Source: JAVBLF01 sp031553675 (lineage in GTDB: Bacteria; Bacillota; Clostridia; Christensenellales; CALWSW01). From it: a stretch of DNA of 51,624 bases. The notes below the pieces were generated by a model that made no database searches, was not told where the DNA came from, and saw only the letters and a list, made by a program, of their open reading frames with translations. A program made the translations under genes and the position numbers. Shown piece by piece: positions 15,747 to 24,504 of the stretch. Numbering within the stretch: position 1 is the first letter of the stretch; every line of letters starts with the position of its first letter. The stretch covers positions 1 through 51,624 of the forward strand of contig JAVBLF010000072.1 in the NCBI GenBank assembly GCA_031553675.1, given 5' to 3'.

Positions 15747-16967
15747 ATGCTTTACGAAGAAAACCCCAGGCTCCGCAACAAGGCGTATTGGGCCTGGTTA
15801 CACAGCTTGCCCGGCCTGACGCCCAAGTTTGGCCGCGCGCTTTTGACCCAGTACGGCGATCCCGCACAGATTTTTGCCTACGCCGCCCAGCCCGACGCCC
15901 GATTCGACGCGTTTTCCGGCAGGCTGCGCGAATCTCTTCGTCGGGAAGCACATCCGGCCGCCGTTCGCGCCGCCGTCGATCGCCTCATGCGGCATCACAT
16001 CCAGATCCTGCCGCGTGACGACAGGGACTTTCCGCCGCTTCTCCACCAACTCCATGACCCGCCGCTCTGCCTCTACGTAACCGGAAACCCTGCCGCCCTG
16101 CAAGCCGATCTGGCCGTCGCGATCGTCGGTACGCGATCCTATACGCCCTACGGCAAAAGCACCGCCTTCGACATGGCCCGCGATCTCGCCGCTGCCGGCG
16201 CACGCATCGTCAGCGGCCTGGCGTTCGGCATCGACTGCGCCGCACACGAAGGGGCGCTCGCGTCGGAACGCCGAGGCGCCACCATTGCGGTGCTTCCATG
16301 TGGACTCGACGCCATCTATCCGCCTTCGCATGCCGGACTTGCGCGCCACATCGTCGAAAACGGCGGCGCTCTTGTCTCAGAGCTTTCGCCCGGCACCACC
16401 GTGCACCCACGCTATTTCCCCACGCGCAACCGACTCATGGCGGCGCTCGGTCATGGGCTTCTCGTCGTCGAAGCGCCGCTCCAGAGCGGCGTCCAGCACA
16501 CGGTCTCGGCCGCGCTCGACCTCGGGCGCGACGTTTTCGCCGTCCCACATCCCGCCAACAACCCATCCGGCGCACTCTGCAACGAACTGCTCCGCGACGG
16601 TGCGACGATCGCTTGCTCGGCTGCCGACATTTTGTCCGCATTTTCGCGCGAATTGCCCTTCGCTACCCAAGCCGAGATCGACGTTCGCCGGGCGCTCGTG
16701 GCTGAAACCCGTCCCCGAACGCCGCAACGAATGGCCAAAACGCCGCCCGCCACGAACGCTTCCAAGGACGAAAAACCCGCCTATGAATTGACCGACGAGG
16801 AAGCCCTGATCGTCGCGCAGATCGGCCGCGGCGAACGCAGCGCCGACGAACTTATCGCGGGCACAGGTCTCCCTGTACCCAAGCTTTTACGCGCGCTGAC
16901 CACCTTGATGACCAAGGGCGCCATCGCCGAAACCGAGGCGGGAAACCGTTATTTCGTGCGCGCTTGA
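15747..16967 (+). CDS. dprA: DNA processing protein DprA
   Basis: Encodes 406 residues. ATG 15747 lies three bases after the comM stop. The Rossmann-like DprA core (about 100-300) shows VAIVGTRSYTPYGK, SGLAFGIDCAAHEGAL and HPRYFPTRNRLMAALGHG. The usual SGSLITA segment is instead SGVQHTVSAA, a noticeable variation. A C-terminal winged-helix region follows (YELTDEEALIVAQI ...). DprA loads RecA on incoming single-stranded DNA. A variable Pro/Lys linker sits at about 315-345. Confidence 0.93.
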   Translation: MLYEENPRLRNKAYWAWLHSLPGLTPKFGRALLTQYGDPAQIFAYAAQPDARFDAFSGRLRESLRREAHPAAVRAAVDRLMRHHIQILPRDDRDFPPLLHQLHDPPLCLYVTGNPAALQADLAVAIVGTRSYTPYGKSTAFDMARDLAAAGARIVSGLAFGIDCAAHEGALASERRGATIAVLPCGLDAIYPPSHAGLARHIVENGGALVSELSPGTTVHPRYFPTRNRLMAALGHGLLVVEAPLQSGVQHTVSAALDLGRDVFAVPHPANNPSGALCNELLRDGATIACSAADILSAFSRELPFATQAEIDVRRALVAETRPRTPQRMAKTPPATNASKDEKPAYELTDEEALIVAQIGRGERSADELIAGTGLPVPKLLRALTTLMTKGAIAETEAGNRYFVRA

Positions 16968-17002
16968 CGATGGCAAAGCCACAGAATCTCCCAAAAGAAT
17001 CC

Positions 17003-17031
17003 TTGCACATGCGCATCAAAGCGCTTACAAT
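17003..17031 (+). promoter_or_regulatory. Sigma-A promoter of topA
   Basis: TTGCAC (17003-17008), a 17-base spacer and TACAAT (17026-17031), 50 bases before the topA start. It implies that topA-trmFO can be transcribed apart from dprA. Confidence 0.7.
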
Positions 17032-17081
17032 GGGGTTTATGAATTGCGCGTCCGTCTCTGACACCGACCCTGGAGGTAAGA

Positions 17082-19364
17082 ATGGCTGAGAAACCGAGCG
17101 TCGCCGCCGACGCCAAGTCCGCCAAAACGAGCAAGGCGAGCGCCGCCAAAACGGCCGGCGCTGCCAAATCGAAACCGACGAAATCCGCCGCCGCCAAAAA
17201 AGCCCCGGCGAAATCCAGCAAAAAAAGCAAGCTCGTCATCGTCGAGTCGCCTGCCAAGGCCAAGACGATCGGCAAATTCCTCGGATCGGGATATAAAGTC
17301 GTCGCGTCGAACGGCCACGTTCGCGATCTCCCCAAGAGCCAACTCGGCGTCGACGTCGAGGCCAACTTCGAGCCGCGCTACATCACATTGCGCGGCCGCG
17401 GCGAAGTGCTCGAAAAAATTCGCAAAGAGGCCAAAGGGGCCGATCGCATCTTCCTCGCTACCGACCCTGACCGCGAAGGCGAAGCGATCAGCTGGCATTT
17501 GGCGCAGGTGCTCAAGATGGACGAGGGTTCCGATTGCCGCATCGTATTTAATGAAATCACACCCACGGCGATCAAGGGCGCCATCAAACAGCCCCGCAAG
17601 ATCGACATGCACCTCGTCGACGCACAGCAGGCCCGCCGCATACTCGACCGCCTCGTCGGCTATAAGATCAGCCCCATCCTCTGGGGCAAGGTGCGAAAGG
17701 GGTTGAGCGCCGGACGCGTCCAATCGGTCGCCACGCGCATCATCGTCGATCGCGAAGAAGAGATCAAACACTTCGTGCCCGTCGAGTTTTGGACGATCGT
17801 CTCCAAACTGCTCGAAACGAACGGCAAAAAAACCTTCGACGCCCGCTTCTATGGCAAAGACGGCAAAAAGCGCGAGCTCAACAACGAAGAAGAAGCCACC
17901 GCCATCGTCGAAGCCGTCAAAGGCCAACCCTACACCGCCACTGACGTGAAAAAGGGCGAGCGCAAAAAGTCCCCCGCGCCCCCCTTCACGACGAGCAACC
18001 TCCAGCAAGAAGCCTCCCGCAAACTCGGCTTCACGACGAAACGCTGCATGCTCGTCGCCCAGCAGCTCTACGAAGGCATCGACATCGACGGCAAGGGCGC
18101 TGTCGGTCTCGTCACCTATATCCGCACCGACTCGGTTCGCACCGCGGAAGAAGCCATCGCCGCCGTCCGCACCGAGATCGAAGGCCGTTTTGGTGCCAAC
18201 TACCTGCCCGAAAAACCCAACTATTATAAAGGACGCAAAAACGCGCAGGATGCCCACGAAGCGATCCGTCCGACTTATATCGACAAAACGCCCGAATCGC
18301 TCAAGGGCAAGCTGTCGAACGACCAGCTCAAACTCTACAAACTCGTTTACGAACGCTTCGTCGCCAGTCAGATGAAGCAGGCGCTTTACGAAACGATGAG
18401 CGTCAGCTTGGCATCGGCCGGTTACGAGTTCCGCGCCAGCGGTAGTCGCGTGATCTTCGACGGCTACACCAAGATCTACGAAGAAGGCCGCGACGCCAAG
18501 CCTGACGAAGCCGAAAACCGCGACGGCAAAGACGAAAAAGACGTTATGCTCCCTGCGATCGCCGTCGGCGACGTCTTCCAGGCCAAAGAAGTGCTCCCCG
18601 AACAGCACTTCACCCAGCCGCCGCCGCGCTTTACCGAAGCGTCCCTCGTCAAAGCACTCGAAGAAAAGGGCATCGGCCGCCCCTCCACCTATTCGCCGAC
18701 CATCTCGACCATCATCGATCGCGGCTATGTCAGCCGTGACAAGCGCGTACTCATGCCCACCGAACTCGGCGAGATCGTCACGTCGATCATGAAGGGCAAC
18801 TTCGCCAACATCGTCGATGAGCAGTTCACCGCCCAGATGGAAGAGGACCTCGACGAGATCGAAATCGGAAAGGAATCGTGGCGCAGCGTACTGAACGAAT
18901 TCTATGGCCCCTTTGAAAAGGAGCTCGCCGTCGCCGAGGAGAACATCGAAAAGGTACAGCTCGCCGACGAAGTCTCCGATATCCCCTGCGAAAAGTGCGG
19001 CGCCATGATGGTCTACAAGTTCGGCCGCTTTGGTCGCTTCCTGGCCTGTCCGAACTACCCGGAATGCAAAAACACCAAGCCGATCGTCGATCCGATCGAC
19101 GCGCCTTGCCCCAAGTGCGGCGCCAAGCTCCTCAAACGCAAAAGCAAAAAGGGCCACCGCACCTTCTACGGCTGCGAACGCTACCCCGATTGCGATTTCG
19201 TCTCCTGGGATGAACCCGCCAAAGACCCTTGCCCAAAATGCGGCGGCATGATGGTCTTCAAAGGCGGCAAAGCGGGCCGCGAAAAACGCTGCACCAACCC
19301 CGACTGCAAGCACGTCATGCCCGCCGCCAACCCCAACGATGCCGATGAGGTCCGCCATGCCTGA
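17082..19364 (+). CDS. topA: DNA topoisomerase I
   Basis: Encodes 760 residues after TGGAGG. An extra N-terminal tail of about 47 Ala/Lys/Ser residues precedes the TOPRIM domain (KLVIVESPAKAKTIGKFLG; DPDREGEAISWHLAQ). The catalytic tyrosine is in GLVTYIRTDSVR. Three C-terminal zinc-ribbon modules follow (CEKCGAMM, CPKCGAKL and CPKCGGMM, each with a second Cys pair). It relaxes negative supercoils. The Lys/Ala tail is histone-H1-like, probably disordered and DNA-binding, and is not part of the core family. The 3' end overlaps trmFO by eight bases. Confidence 0.96.
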   Translation: MAEKPSVAADAKSAKTSKASAAKTAGAAKSKPTKSAAAKKAPAKSSKKSKLVIVESPAKAKTIGKFLGSGYKVVASNGHVRDLPKSQLGVDVEANFEPRYITLRGRGEVLEKIRKEAKGADRIFLATDPDREGEAISWHLAQVLKMDEGSDCRIVFNEITPTAIKGAIKQPRKIDMHLVDAQQARRILDRLVGYKISPILWGKVRKGLSAGRVQSVATRIIVDREEEIKHFVPVEFWTIVSKLLETNGKKTFDARFYGKDGKKRELNNEEEATAIVEAVKGQPYTATDVKKGERKKSPAPPFTTSNLQQEASRKLGFTTKRCMLVAQQLYEGIDIDGKGAVGLVTYIRTDSVRTAEEAIAAVRTEIEGRFGANYLPEKPNYYKGRKNAQDAHEAIRPTYIDKTPESLKGKLSNDQLKLYKLVYERFVASQMKQALYETMSVSLASAGYEFRASGSRVIFDGYTKIYEEGRDAKPDEAENRDGKDEKDVMLPAIAVGDVFQAKEVLPEQHFTQPPPRFTEASLVKALEEKGIGRPSTYSPTISTIIDRGYVSRDKRVLMPTELGEIVTSIMKGNFANIVDEQFTAQMEEDLDEIEIGKESWRSVLNEFYGPFEKELAVAEENIEKVQLADEVSDIPCEKCGAMMVYKFGRFGRFLACPNYPECKNTKPIVDPIDAPCPKCGAKLLKRKSKKGHRTFYGCERYPDCDFVSWDEPAKDPCPKCGGMMVFKGGKAGREKRCTNPDCKHVMPAANPNDADEVRHA

Positions 19365-20670
19365 TGTGACCGTGATCGGCGCCGGACTCGCCGGATGCGA
19401 GGCGGCTTGGCAACTCGCCAAACGCGGCGTATCCGTCCGCCTCTGCGAGATGAAGCCCGCCCGGATGTCCCCCGCCCACCACAGCGAAGACTTCGCCGAG
19501 CTCGTGTGCAGCAACTCCTTTCGCGCCGATCGCGTGCAAAATGCCGTCGGCTTATTAAAGGAAGAAATGCGCCGCCTCGACTCGCTGATCCTGCACGCCG
19601 CCGACGCCCACCGCGTCCCCGCGGGCGGCGCGCTCGCCGTCGATCGTGACGGCTTCTCCCGCGCCGTCACCGACGCCATTCGCTCCCATCCCTTGATCGA
19701 GTGTATCTCCGGCGAGATCGCCGACATCCCGACAACCCCCTGCATCGTCGCGACCGGCCCGCTCACGAGCGACGCACTCAGCGCCTCGATCCAGGAACGC
19801 ATGGGGGACGGCCTCTTTTTCTTCGATGCCGCCGCGCCCATCGTCACGAAAGAATCGCTCGACATCGACAAGGTATTCGCCGCCTCCCGCTACGGCAAAG
19901 GCGAGGGCGACGACTACCTCAATTGCCCCATGACGCGCGACGAATATTTTGCCTTTTACCGCGCCCTGATCGATGCCGAGACCGTCGAGCTGCACGAGTT
20001 TGAGTCAAAACGCGTCTTCGAAGGCTGCATGCCCGTCGAGGTCATGGCGGCCCGCGGCGAACTGACACTGGCGTATGGCCCGCTCAAACCGGTCGGGCTC
20101 ACCGACCCGCGCACCGGACAGCGTCCCTTTGCCGTCGTCCAGCTCCGACAGGACAACGCCGACGCCACACTCTACAACATCGTCGGCTTCCAGACCCACT
20201 TGAAGTTTCCCGAGCAGAAGCGCGTCTTCGGTCTCATCCCCGGCCTCGAACACGCCGAGTACGCGCGCTACGGCGTCATGCACCGCAACACCTTCATCCG
20301 CTCGCCCGGCAAGCTGAACGCCCACTTCCAATGCATCGACTGCCCCGACCTCTTCTTCGCCGGACAGATCACCGGCGTCGAAGGCTACGTCGAATCGTCC
20401 GCCAGCGGCCTCGTCGCGGGGATCGCGATGGCCTGCCATCTGCAAGGAACGAAAGCGCCCGACTTCACCGCATTGACCGCGATCGGATCGCTCGGCCACT
20501 ACGTCGCGCACTACAACGGCCCTAACTTTCAGCCCATGAACGTCAGCTTTGGCCTCATGGACCCGATCGGGGGGCGCTTCAAAAGCAAGCAGGAGCGATA
20601 CACCGCCATCGCGGATCGAGCCTTGGAGCACATCGATAGGCTCCTTGCCTCCGGCGGCAAACTTTCTTGA
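19357..20670 (+). CDS. trmFO: Methylenetetrahydrofolate-tRNA (uracil-54) methyltransferase TrmFO
   Basis: Encodes 437 residues. ATG 19357 gives MPDVTVIGAGLAGCEAAWQL, the FAD-binding start; GAGG upstream lies in topA. Family hallmarks include ELVCSNSFRAD, GLLKEEMRRLDSLI and CPMTRDEYFAFYRAL, plus FAGQITGVEGYVESSASG. It makes ribothymidine-54 in tRNA using methylene-tetrahydrofolate and FADH2. Its last codons (GGKLS, stop) lie inside hairpin II of repeat element B4, so the protein end has been set by a mobile-like repeat. The usual next gene, xerC/codV, is absent. Confidence 0.96.
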   Translation: MPDVTVIGAGLAGCEAAWQLAKRGVSVRLCEMKPARMSPAHHSEDFAELVCSNSFRADRVQNAVGLLKEEMRRLDSLILHAADAHRVPAGGALAVDRDGFSRAVTDAIRSHPLIECISGEIADIPTTPCIVATGPLTSDALSASIQERMGDGLFFFDAAAPIVTKESLDIDKVFAASRYGKGEGDDYLNCPMTRDEYFAFYRALIDAETVELHEFESKRVFEGCMPVEVMAARGELTLAYGPLKPVGLTDPRTGQRPFAVVQLRQDNADATLYNIVGFQTHLKFPEQKRVFGLIPGLEHAEYARYGVMHRNTFIRSPGKLNAHFQCIDCPDLFFAGQITGVEGYVESSASGLVAGIAMACHLQGTKAPDFTALTAIGSLGHYVAHYNGPNFQPMNVSFGLMDPIGGRFKSKQERYTAIADRALEHIDRLLASGGKLS

Positions 20671-20726
20671 AAGAAAGTTTGACAAAGAACTTTCGTACGG
20701 CCCTCGGATGCCTCGCTCAACGCGAG
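20658..20726 (-). repeat. Dispersed two-hairpin element, family B, copy B4
   Basis: Read on the minus strand: hairpin I CTCGC-gttga-GCGAG (20726-20712), then GGGCCGTACGAAAGTT, then hairpin II CAAACTTTCTT-tc-AAGAAAGTTTG (20681-20658). The linker GTACGAAAGTT is shared with B2 (35834-35912). Hairpin II overlaps the trmFO stop codon (20668-20670). Confidence 0.65.
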
Positions 20727-20790
20727 ACACCCGATTGCGCGCTTGTGAGGGCAAGTGATGCCTCGCTCAACGCGAGCCACCCGAATGCGC
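20707..20790 (+). repeat. Pair of 34-bp direct repeats carrying a small hairpin
   Basis: 20707-20740 and 20757-20790 are identical but for two bases, with a 50-base period. Each contains the hairpin CTCGC-tcaac-GCGAG (20712-20726 and 20762-20776) followed by CACCCGA and TGCGC. They lie between trmFO and the hslV promoter. Confidence 0.85.
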
Positions 20791-20806
20791 TCATTTGCGC
20801 ATTTTG
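20785..20806 (+). terminator. Probable terminator after trmFO
   Basis: ATGCGC-tcattt-GCGCAT followed by TTTGTGTT, at the end of the second direct repeat. It is short but well placed between the topA-trmFO unit and hslV. Confidence 0.5.
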
Positions 20807-20867
20807 TGTTCCCCCTTATATGCGACGAACAGAAAAAACGACAATTGGGACGGCTACGATTCACAGC

Positions 20868-20896
20868 TTGCACGGATGCGTGTAAGCTGTTATCAT
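20868..20896 (+). promoter_or_regulatory. Sigma-A promoter of hslVU
   Basis: TTGCAC (20868-20873), a 17-base spacer and TATCAT (20891-20896), 63 bases before hslV. No CIRCE-type inverted repeat is visible. Confidence 0.65.
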
Positions 20897-20959
20897 ATTC
20901 TGACACGAACAACGATACGATGAATCAGCCTTGTGCTTGGAAATATAGGAGGGTAGGGC

Positions 20960-21493
20960 ATGGACATCCATGGAACGACGATCTGCGCCGTCCGCCGCAA
21001 TGGGCAATGCGCCATCGCAGGAGACGGGCAGATCACGATCAACAAAAGCACCATCATGAAAAATACCGCCCGCAAAGTCCGGCGCATTTTCCACGACAGT
21101 GTCGTGATCGGGTTTGCCGGATCGGTCGCGGACGCTTTTTCGCTGAGTGAGAAATTTGAAGCCAAGCTCGAACAGTTCAATGGCAACCTCGAGCGCGCCG
21201 CCGTCGAACTCGCCCTCGAGTGGCGCCAGGACAAGGCCATACGCCAGCTTGAGGCCATGCTCCTCGCAGCCAACCGAGAGAACCTCTTGCTCGTCTCGGG
21301 CACCGGCGAAGTCATCATTCCCGACGACGGCGTGATCGCGATCGGTTCCGGCGGCATGTATGCCCTCGCCGCCGCGCGCGCCCTCACCGCCAACACCGAT
21401 CTCCCCGCGCCGACGATCGCCCGAAAATCGCTCGAAATCGCCAGTGAAATCTGCGTCTATACGAACGGCAACATCCTCGTCGAAGAAGTGTAA
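20960..21493 (+). CDS. hslV: ATP-dependent protease peptidase subunit HslV (ClpQ)
   Basis: Encodes 177 residues. The sequence MDIHGTTICAVRRNGQCAIA places the proteasome-type catalytic Thr after a five-residue prosequence (MDIHG), as in several Bacillota ClpQ proteins, whereas the enterobacterial form loses only Met. GDGQ, MKNTARKVRRIF and IGFAGSVADAFSL are conserved. It forms a double hexamer capped by HslU. The ribosome binding site AGGAGG is 12 bases upstream. hslU follows after 168 bases occupied by repeat A3. Confidence 0.95.
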   Translation: MDIHGTTICAVRRNGQCAIAGDGQITINKSTIMKNTARKVRRIFHDSVVIGFAGSVADAFSLSEKFEAKLEQFNGNLERAAVELALEWRQDKAIRQLEAMLLAANRENLLLVSGTGEVIIPDDGVIAIGSGGMYALAAARALTANTDLPAPTIARKSLEIASEICVYTNGNILVEEV

Positions 21494-21541
21494 ACGCTAC
21501 AATACCCACTCGCCCATCGAAATTTGTACCGGCGTCCCTTC

Positions 21542-21626
21542 GGAATCCCCGCCATCAAGGTGGCGGGGATTCCGGGAACGCCGTAGGCGTCCAAAAGTCT
21601 TTTGCTTCTTTTCTTCAGAAAAGAAG
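21542..21626 (+). repeat. Dispersed two-hairpin element, family A, copy A3, inside hslV-hslU
   Basis: Hairpin I is a 12-13 bp GC-rich stem, GGAATCCCCGCC (21542-21553) with GGCGGGGATTCC (21562-21573). The A-type linker AAAAGTCTTTTG follows, then hairpin II CTTCTTTTCT-tc-AGAAAAGAAG (21605-21626). Hairpin I differs in sequence from A1 and A2 while the linker and hairpin II are kept. It ends 35 bases before the hslU ATG and could act as an intra-operon attenuator or RNA-processing site. Confidence 0.75.
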
Positions 21627-21661
21627 AGCCAAAAGGAGCAAAACGAAGAAGAGGTACCCCC

Positions 21662-23071
21662 ATGCAAAACATGAGCCCCAAGCAGATCGTCGACGAGTTG
21701 GACCGCTACATCATCGGCCAGGACGCCGCCAAGCGTGCCGTCGCCGTTGCGCTGCGCAACCGTTACCGCCGAAGCCAAATCGATCCGGACATGCGCGATG
21801 AGATCTCGCCCAAAAACATCATCATGATCGGGCCGACCGGCGTCGGCAAAACCGAGATCGCGCGGCGCCTTGCCAAACTCGTCGAGGCACCTTTCGTCAA
21901 AGTCGAGGCGACGAAGTTTACCGAGGTCGGCTACGTCGGCCGCGACGTCGAGTCGATCATCCGCGACCTCATGGAGGCGTCGATCCGCCTCGTCAAGCAG
22001 GGCCAGCAGGAGAAAATCCAGGCCATGGCCGACGCGCTCGCCGAACAGCGGCTGATCAAGCTGCTCGTTCCGATCGAGAAAAAGCGCGAACACGCGGACA
22101 ACCACCAGAATCCTATGGCGCTTTTGCTGTCGCTCACCAGTGGCAACACCCAGCCCCAAGAGCCCGAAGACACGCTCTCCGACGAGGAAAAGACCGTCTA
22201 CCGCAACAAGCGCGAAGAGGTCGAGGCGCGTTTGCGCCGCGGAGAGCTCGAAGATCATATCATCGAAATCGAAGTCGAGGAGTCGCCCAAGCTCGGCATG
22301 GACATCTCCAACATCGGCGTCGGCATCGACATGGGCGACATGTTGGGCGGCGTGATCCCCAAGAAGAAAAAACGCCGCAAGCTGACCGTGGCCGACGCGC
22401 GAAAAATACTCGTGCAAGAAGAGGTCGATAAGCTGATCGACATGGACGACGTGATCGCCAAGGCCATCGAACGCGCCGAGCAGGACGGCATCGTCTTCAT
22501 CGACGAGATCGACAAGATCGCCGGCAAAAGCTCGCACCACGGACCCGACGTCTCCCGAGAAGGCGTGCAGCGTGACATCCTTCCGATTGTCGAGGGAAGC
22601 ACCGTCACGACGAAGTATGGGCCTGTCAAGACCGACTTCATCCTGTTCATTGCGGCAGGGGCGTTTCACGTCGCGAAAGTGACCGATCTGATCCCGGAGC
22701 TCCAGGGACGTTTTCCGATCAGCGTCGAACTGGCGAGCCTCACGAAAGACGACTTCGTCCGCATCCTCCGCGCGCCGGACAACGCCATTACCAAGCAATA
22801 CGCTGCGCTGTTGAGCGTCGACAACATCGACCTCGTATTCGAAGACGATGCGCTCGAAGCGCTCGCCGAGTACGCGTCGATCGACAACGAGGTCCACGAA
22901 AACATCGGCGCGCGCCGCCTCCATACCGTGATGGAAAGTCTGCTCAGCGACATCAGCTTCAACGCCAGCGGCTTGCACCCGCGCGTGACCGTCCGGATCG
23001 ACCAAACCTACGTCAAGGAGCACCTCGACGCGCAGATCTTTCGCCGAAACATCGATAAATACGTCATATAG
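21662..23071 (+). CDS. hslU: HslU (ClpY) AAA+ unfoldase subunit
   Basis: Encodes 469 residues. ATG 21662 gives MQNMSPKQIVDELDRYIIGQ, the family start; a longer upstream frame merely reads through the repeat. Walker A is GPTGVGKTE, the pore loop is KFTEVGYVGRDVES, and Walker B is IVFIDEIDKIAGK. A variable I domain lies at about 110-240, and the sensor motif GRFPISVEL follows. It unfolds substrates for HslV. codY, the usual next gene in Bacilli, is absent; a terminator follows. Confidence 0.96.
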   Translation: MQNMSPKQIVDELDRYIIGQDAAKRAVAVALRNRYRRSQIDPDMRDEISPKNIIMIGPTGVGKTEIARRLAKLVEAPFVKVEATKFTEVGYVGRDVESIIRDLMEASIRLVKQGQQEKIQAMADALAEQRLIKLLVPIEKKREHADNHQNPMALLLSLTSGNTQPQEPEDTLSDEEKTVYRNKREEVEARLRRGELEDHIIEIEVEESPKLGMDISNIGVGIDMGDMLGGVIPKKKKRRKLTVADARKILVQEEVDKLIDMDDVIAKAIERAEQDGIVFIDEIDKIAGKSSHHGPDVSREGVQRDILPIVEGSTVTTKYGPVKTDFILFIAAGAFHVAKVTDLIPELQGRFPISVELASLTKDDFVRILRAPDNAITKQYAALLSVDNIDLVFEDDALEALAEYASIDNEVHENIGARRLHTVMESLLSDISFNASGLHPRVTVRIDQTYVKEHLDAQIFRRNIDKYVI

Positions 23072-23086
23072 AATATTTATTCTTTT

Positions 23087-23123
23087 AAATGCGGGGAATC
23101 ATGCAAGTTTCCTCGCATTTTTT
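23087..23123 (+). terminator. Rho-independent terminator of hslVU
   Basis: A 12-bp stem with one G-U pair (AAATGCGGGGAA at 23087-23098 with TTTCCTCGCATTT ending at 23120), followed by T's to 23123. Confidence 0.85.
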
Positions 23124-23239
23124 GTGCAAATGATCTGGAATAATTCGCAATATTATCGTAAAGAGTGGGATCAGCTCTATGAATTTCCACTTATTGCACA
23201 ATCATATACTTACAATTTGAAAAAATCTTGTAAATCGAG
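23124..23239. other. AT-rich spacer without a recognised feature
   Basis: About 115 AT-rich bases between the hslU terminator and the promoter of the hydrolase gene. No ORF with a ribosome binding site and no RNA structure was recognised. Confidence 0.4.
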
Positions 23240-23268
23240 TTGCATTCCACGGTGTGAAGGCGTATAAT
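23240..23268 (+). promoter_or_regulatory. Sigma-A promoter of the SH3/hydrolase gene
   Basis: TTGCAT (23240-23245), a 17-base spacer and a perfect TATAAT (23263-23268). The leader to the start codon is about 110 bases. Confidence 0.75.
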
Positions 23269-23386
23269 AGTCTTACTCCATGCGATTTACATGCACTTAT
23301 ACTAGGTATTCTTTACAATTCAAACAATTCAATGCTTATGTGTGAATGCCTTCGTATATTTGCAAAATAGACCACGAGGAGGACCT

Positions 23387-24325
23387 ATGAAAACCCTTTA
23401 CCGTTCCATCTACTTGTTTTTGTTTACCTTTGCGTTGATGAGCATCGCATTCGTTTCGACCGCTTTGGCCGCCGACACCGCTCGCATGGGTGTCGTCGTT
23501 GCTGACAAAGTCAACATTCGCAAAGACCCCTCGAGCGAAGCCGAGATCATCGGCCGCTACTCCCAGGATACGCGCATCGTCATCACTGGCTCGAAGGGCA
23601 GCTACTTCCAAGTGAATTACAATGGCGCCACCGGATACGTCAGCGACGAGTTCGCCGTCGCGTATGACTACGACAAAGGCCGCATCAATGCCTCGAACGT
23701 CAACCTGCGCGAAGGACCCAACACCGACAGCGACGTCGTCACCACGGCCGACCGAGGGGACACCGTCTATGTCTACGGCAATTCCGGCGAGTTTTACCGC
23801 GTGACCTATGGCCAAAAGGCGGGCTATATCTCCAAAGATTTCATCGACGTCGGCGGGTCGTCTTCGGAAGGATCGTCGTCCTCGAAGTCGAGCAGCAAGA
23901 GCGAGGACAAGAAAGAGGAGAAAACCAAGTCCTATTCCCGTTCGGTCAAGACGGGCGGTTTTTCGGAAGAAGAACTCTACCTCATTGCGCAAGTCGTATA
24001 CTGCGAAGGGCGCGGCAGCGGCTCCGAATCCTACAGGGCGCTCGCGTCGGTGATCTACAACCGCGTCGCCTCGAAGCGATTCCCCAATTCCGTCGAAGGC
24101 GTCGTCTTCCAGGATGGCCAATTCTCCGTCTGCAACAACCGCGAAAAGTTCCTCGCCACCAAACCCGATCGCAAATCGCAGGACGCCGTTTACAGTGTCT
24201 TTATCGACGGCGAGCTCACCTTGCCTGCCGACGTCTGCTACTTCAAAAGCGACCGACTCTCCAAGGATTGGGGCGGCTCGCGGGAGTATTACGCCACGAT
24301 CGGCGGGAACATGTACTACACCTAA
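23387..24325 (+). CDS. Secreted cell-wall hydrolase: two SH3b domains plus SleB/CwlJ-type catalytic domain
   Basis: Encodes 312 residues; ATG 23387 follows GAGGAGG. A signal peptide (about 1-28, ending STALAA) is followed by two bacterial SH3 domains (about 33-95 and 100-165; VNIRKDPSSEAEIIGRY and VNLREGPNTDSDVVTT), which bind peptidoglycan. A Ser/Lys linker (about 168-198) leads to a Hydrolase_2 domain with EELYLIAQVVYCEGRGSG, the Glu of YCEGR being the likely catalytic residue. SleB-like enzymes cleave spore cortex or vegetative peptidoglycan; with SH3 domains a vegetative or germination role are both possible. Confidence 0.9.
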   Translation: MKTLYRSIYLFLFTFALMSIAFVSTALAADTARMGVVVADKVNIRKDPSSEAEIIGRYSQDTRIVITGSKGSYFQVNYNGATGYVSDEFAVAYDYDKGRINASNVNLREGPNTDSDVVTTADRGDTVYVYGNSGEFYRVTYGQKAGYISKDFIDVGGSSSEGSSSSKSSSKSEDKKEEKTKSYSRSVKTGGFSEEELYLIAQVVYCEGRGSGSESYRALASVIYNRVASKRFPNSVEGVVFQDGQFSVCNNREKFLATKPDRKSQDAVYSVFIDGELTLPADVCYFKSDRLSKDWGGSREYYATIGGNMYYT

Positions 24326-24340
24326 ACCGAACATACAACA

Positions 24341-24368
24341 AAAGCGCCTGAGAGACAGGCGCTTTTTT
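24341..24368 (+). terminator. Rho-independent terminator after the hydrolase gene
   Basis: AAAGCGCCTG-agaga-CAGGCGCTTT followed by TTT; a perfect 10-bp stem. Confidence 0.88.
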
Positions 24369-24504
24369 GCTGCGCTTGCGGGTTCTCAAGCGAACCGCGC
24401 TGGAGATCGTCGCATATGCTGTAGCATGCCTGCGGCACCGCTGCCTGCTGACGCGGGCGTGCAAAGCTGCGGTTTTGCGAATGAAAATGGTAGGAGGAGA
24501 AATC

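Noticed and set aside
13255..19871. Long minus-strand open frames (about 900 codons each) over comM, dprA, topA and trmFO
   Set aside because: Antisense shadows of confidently identified genes; composition biased, no ribosome binding sites or motifs.
20707..20790. Attachment-site duplication
   Set aside because: The 34-bp direct repeats enclose only 16 bases and no integrase; better seen as part of the hairpin repeat family.
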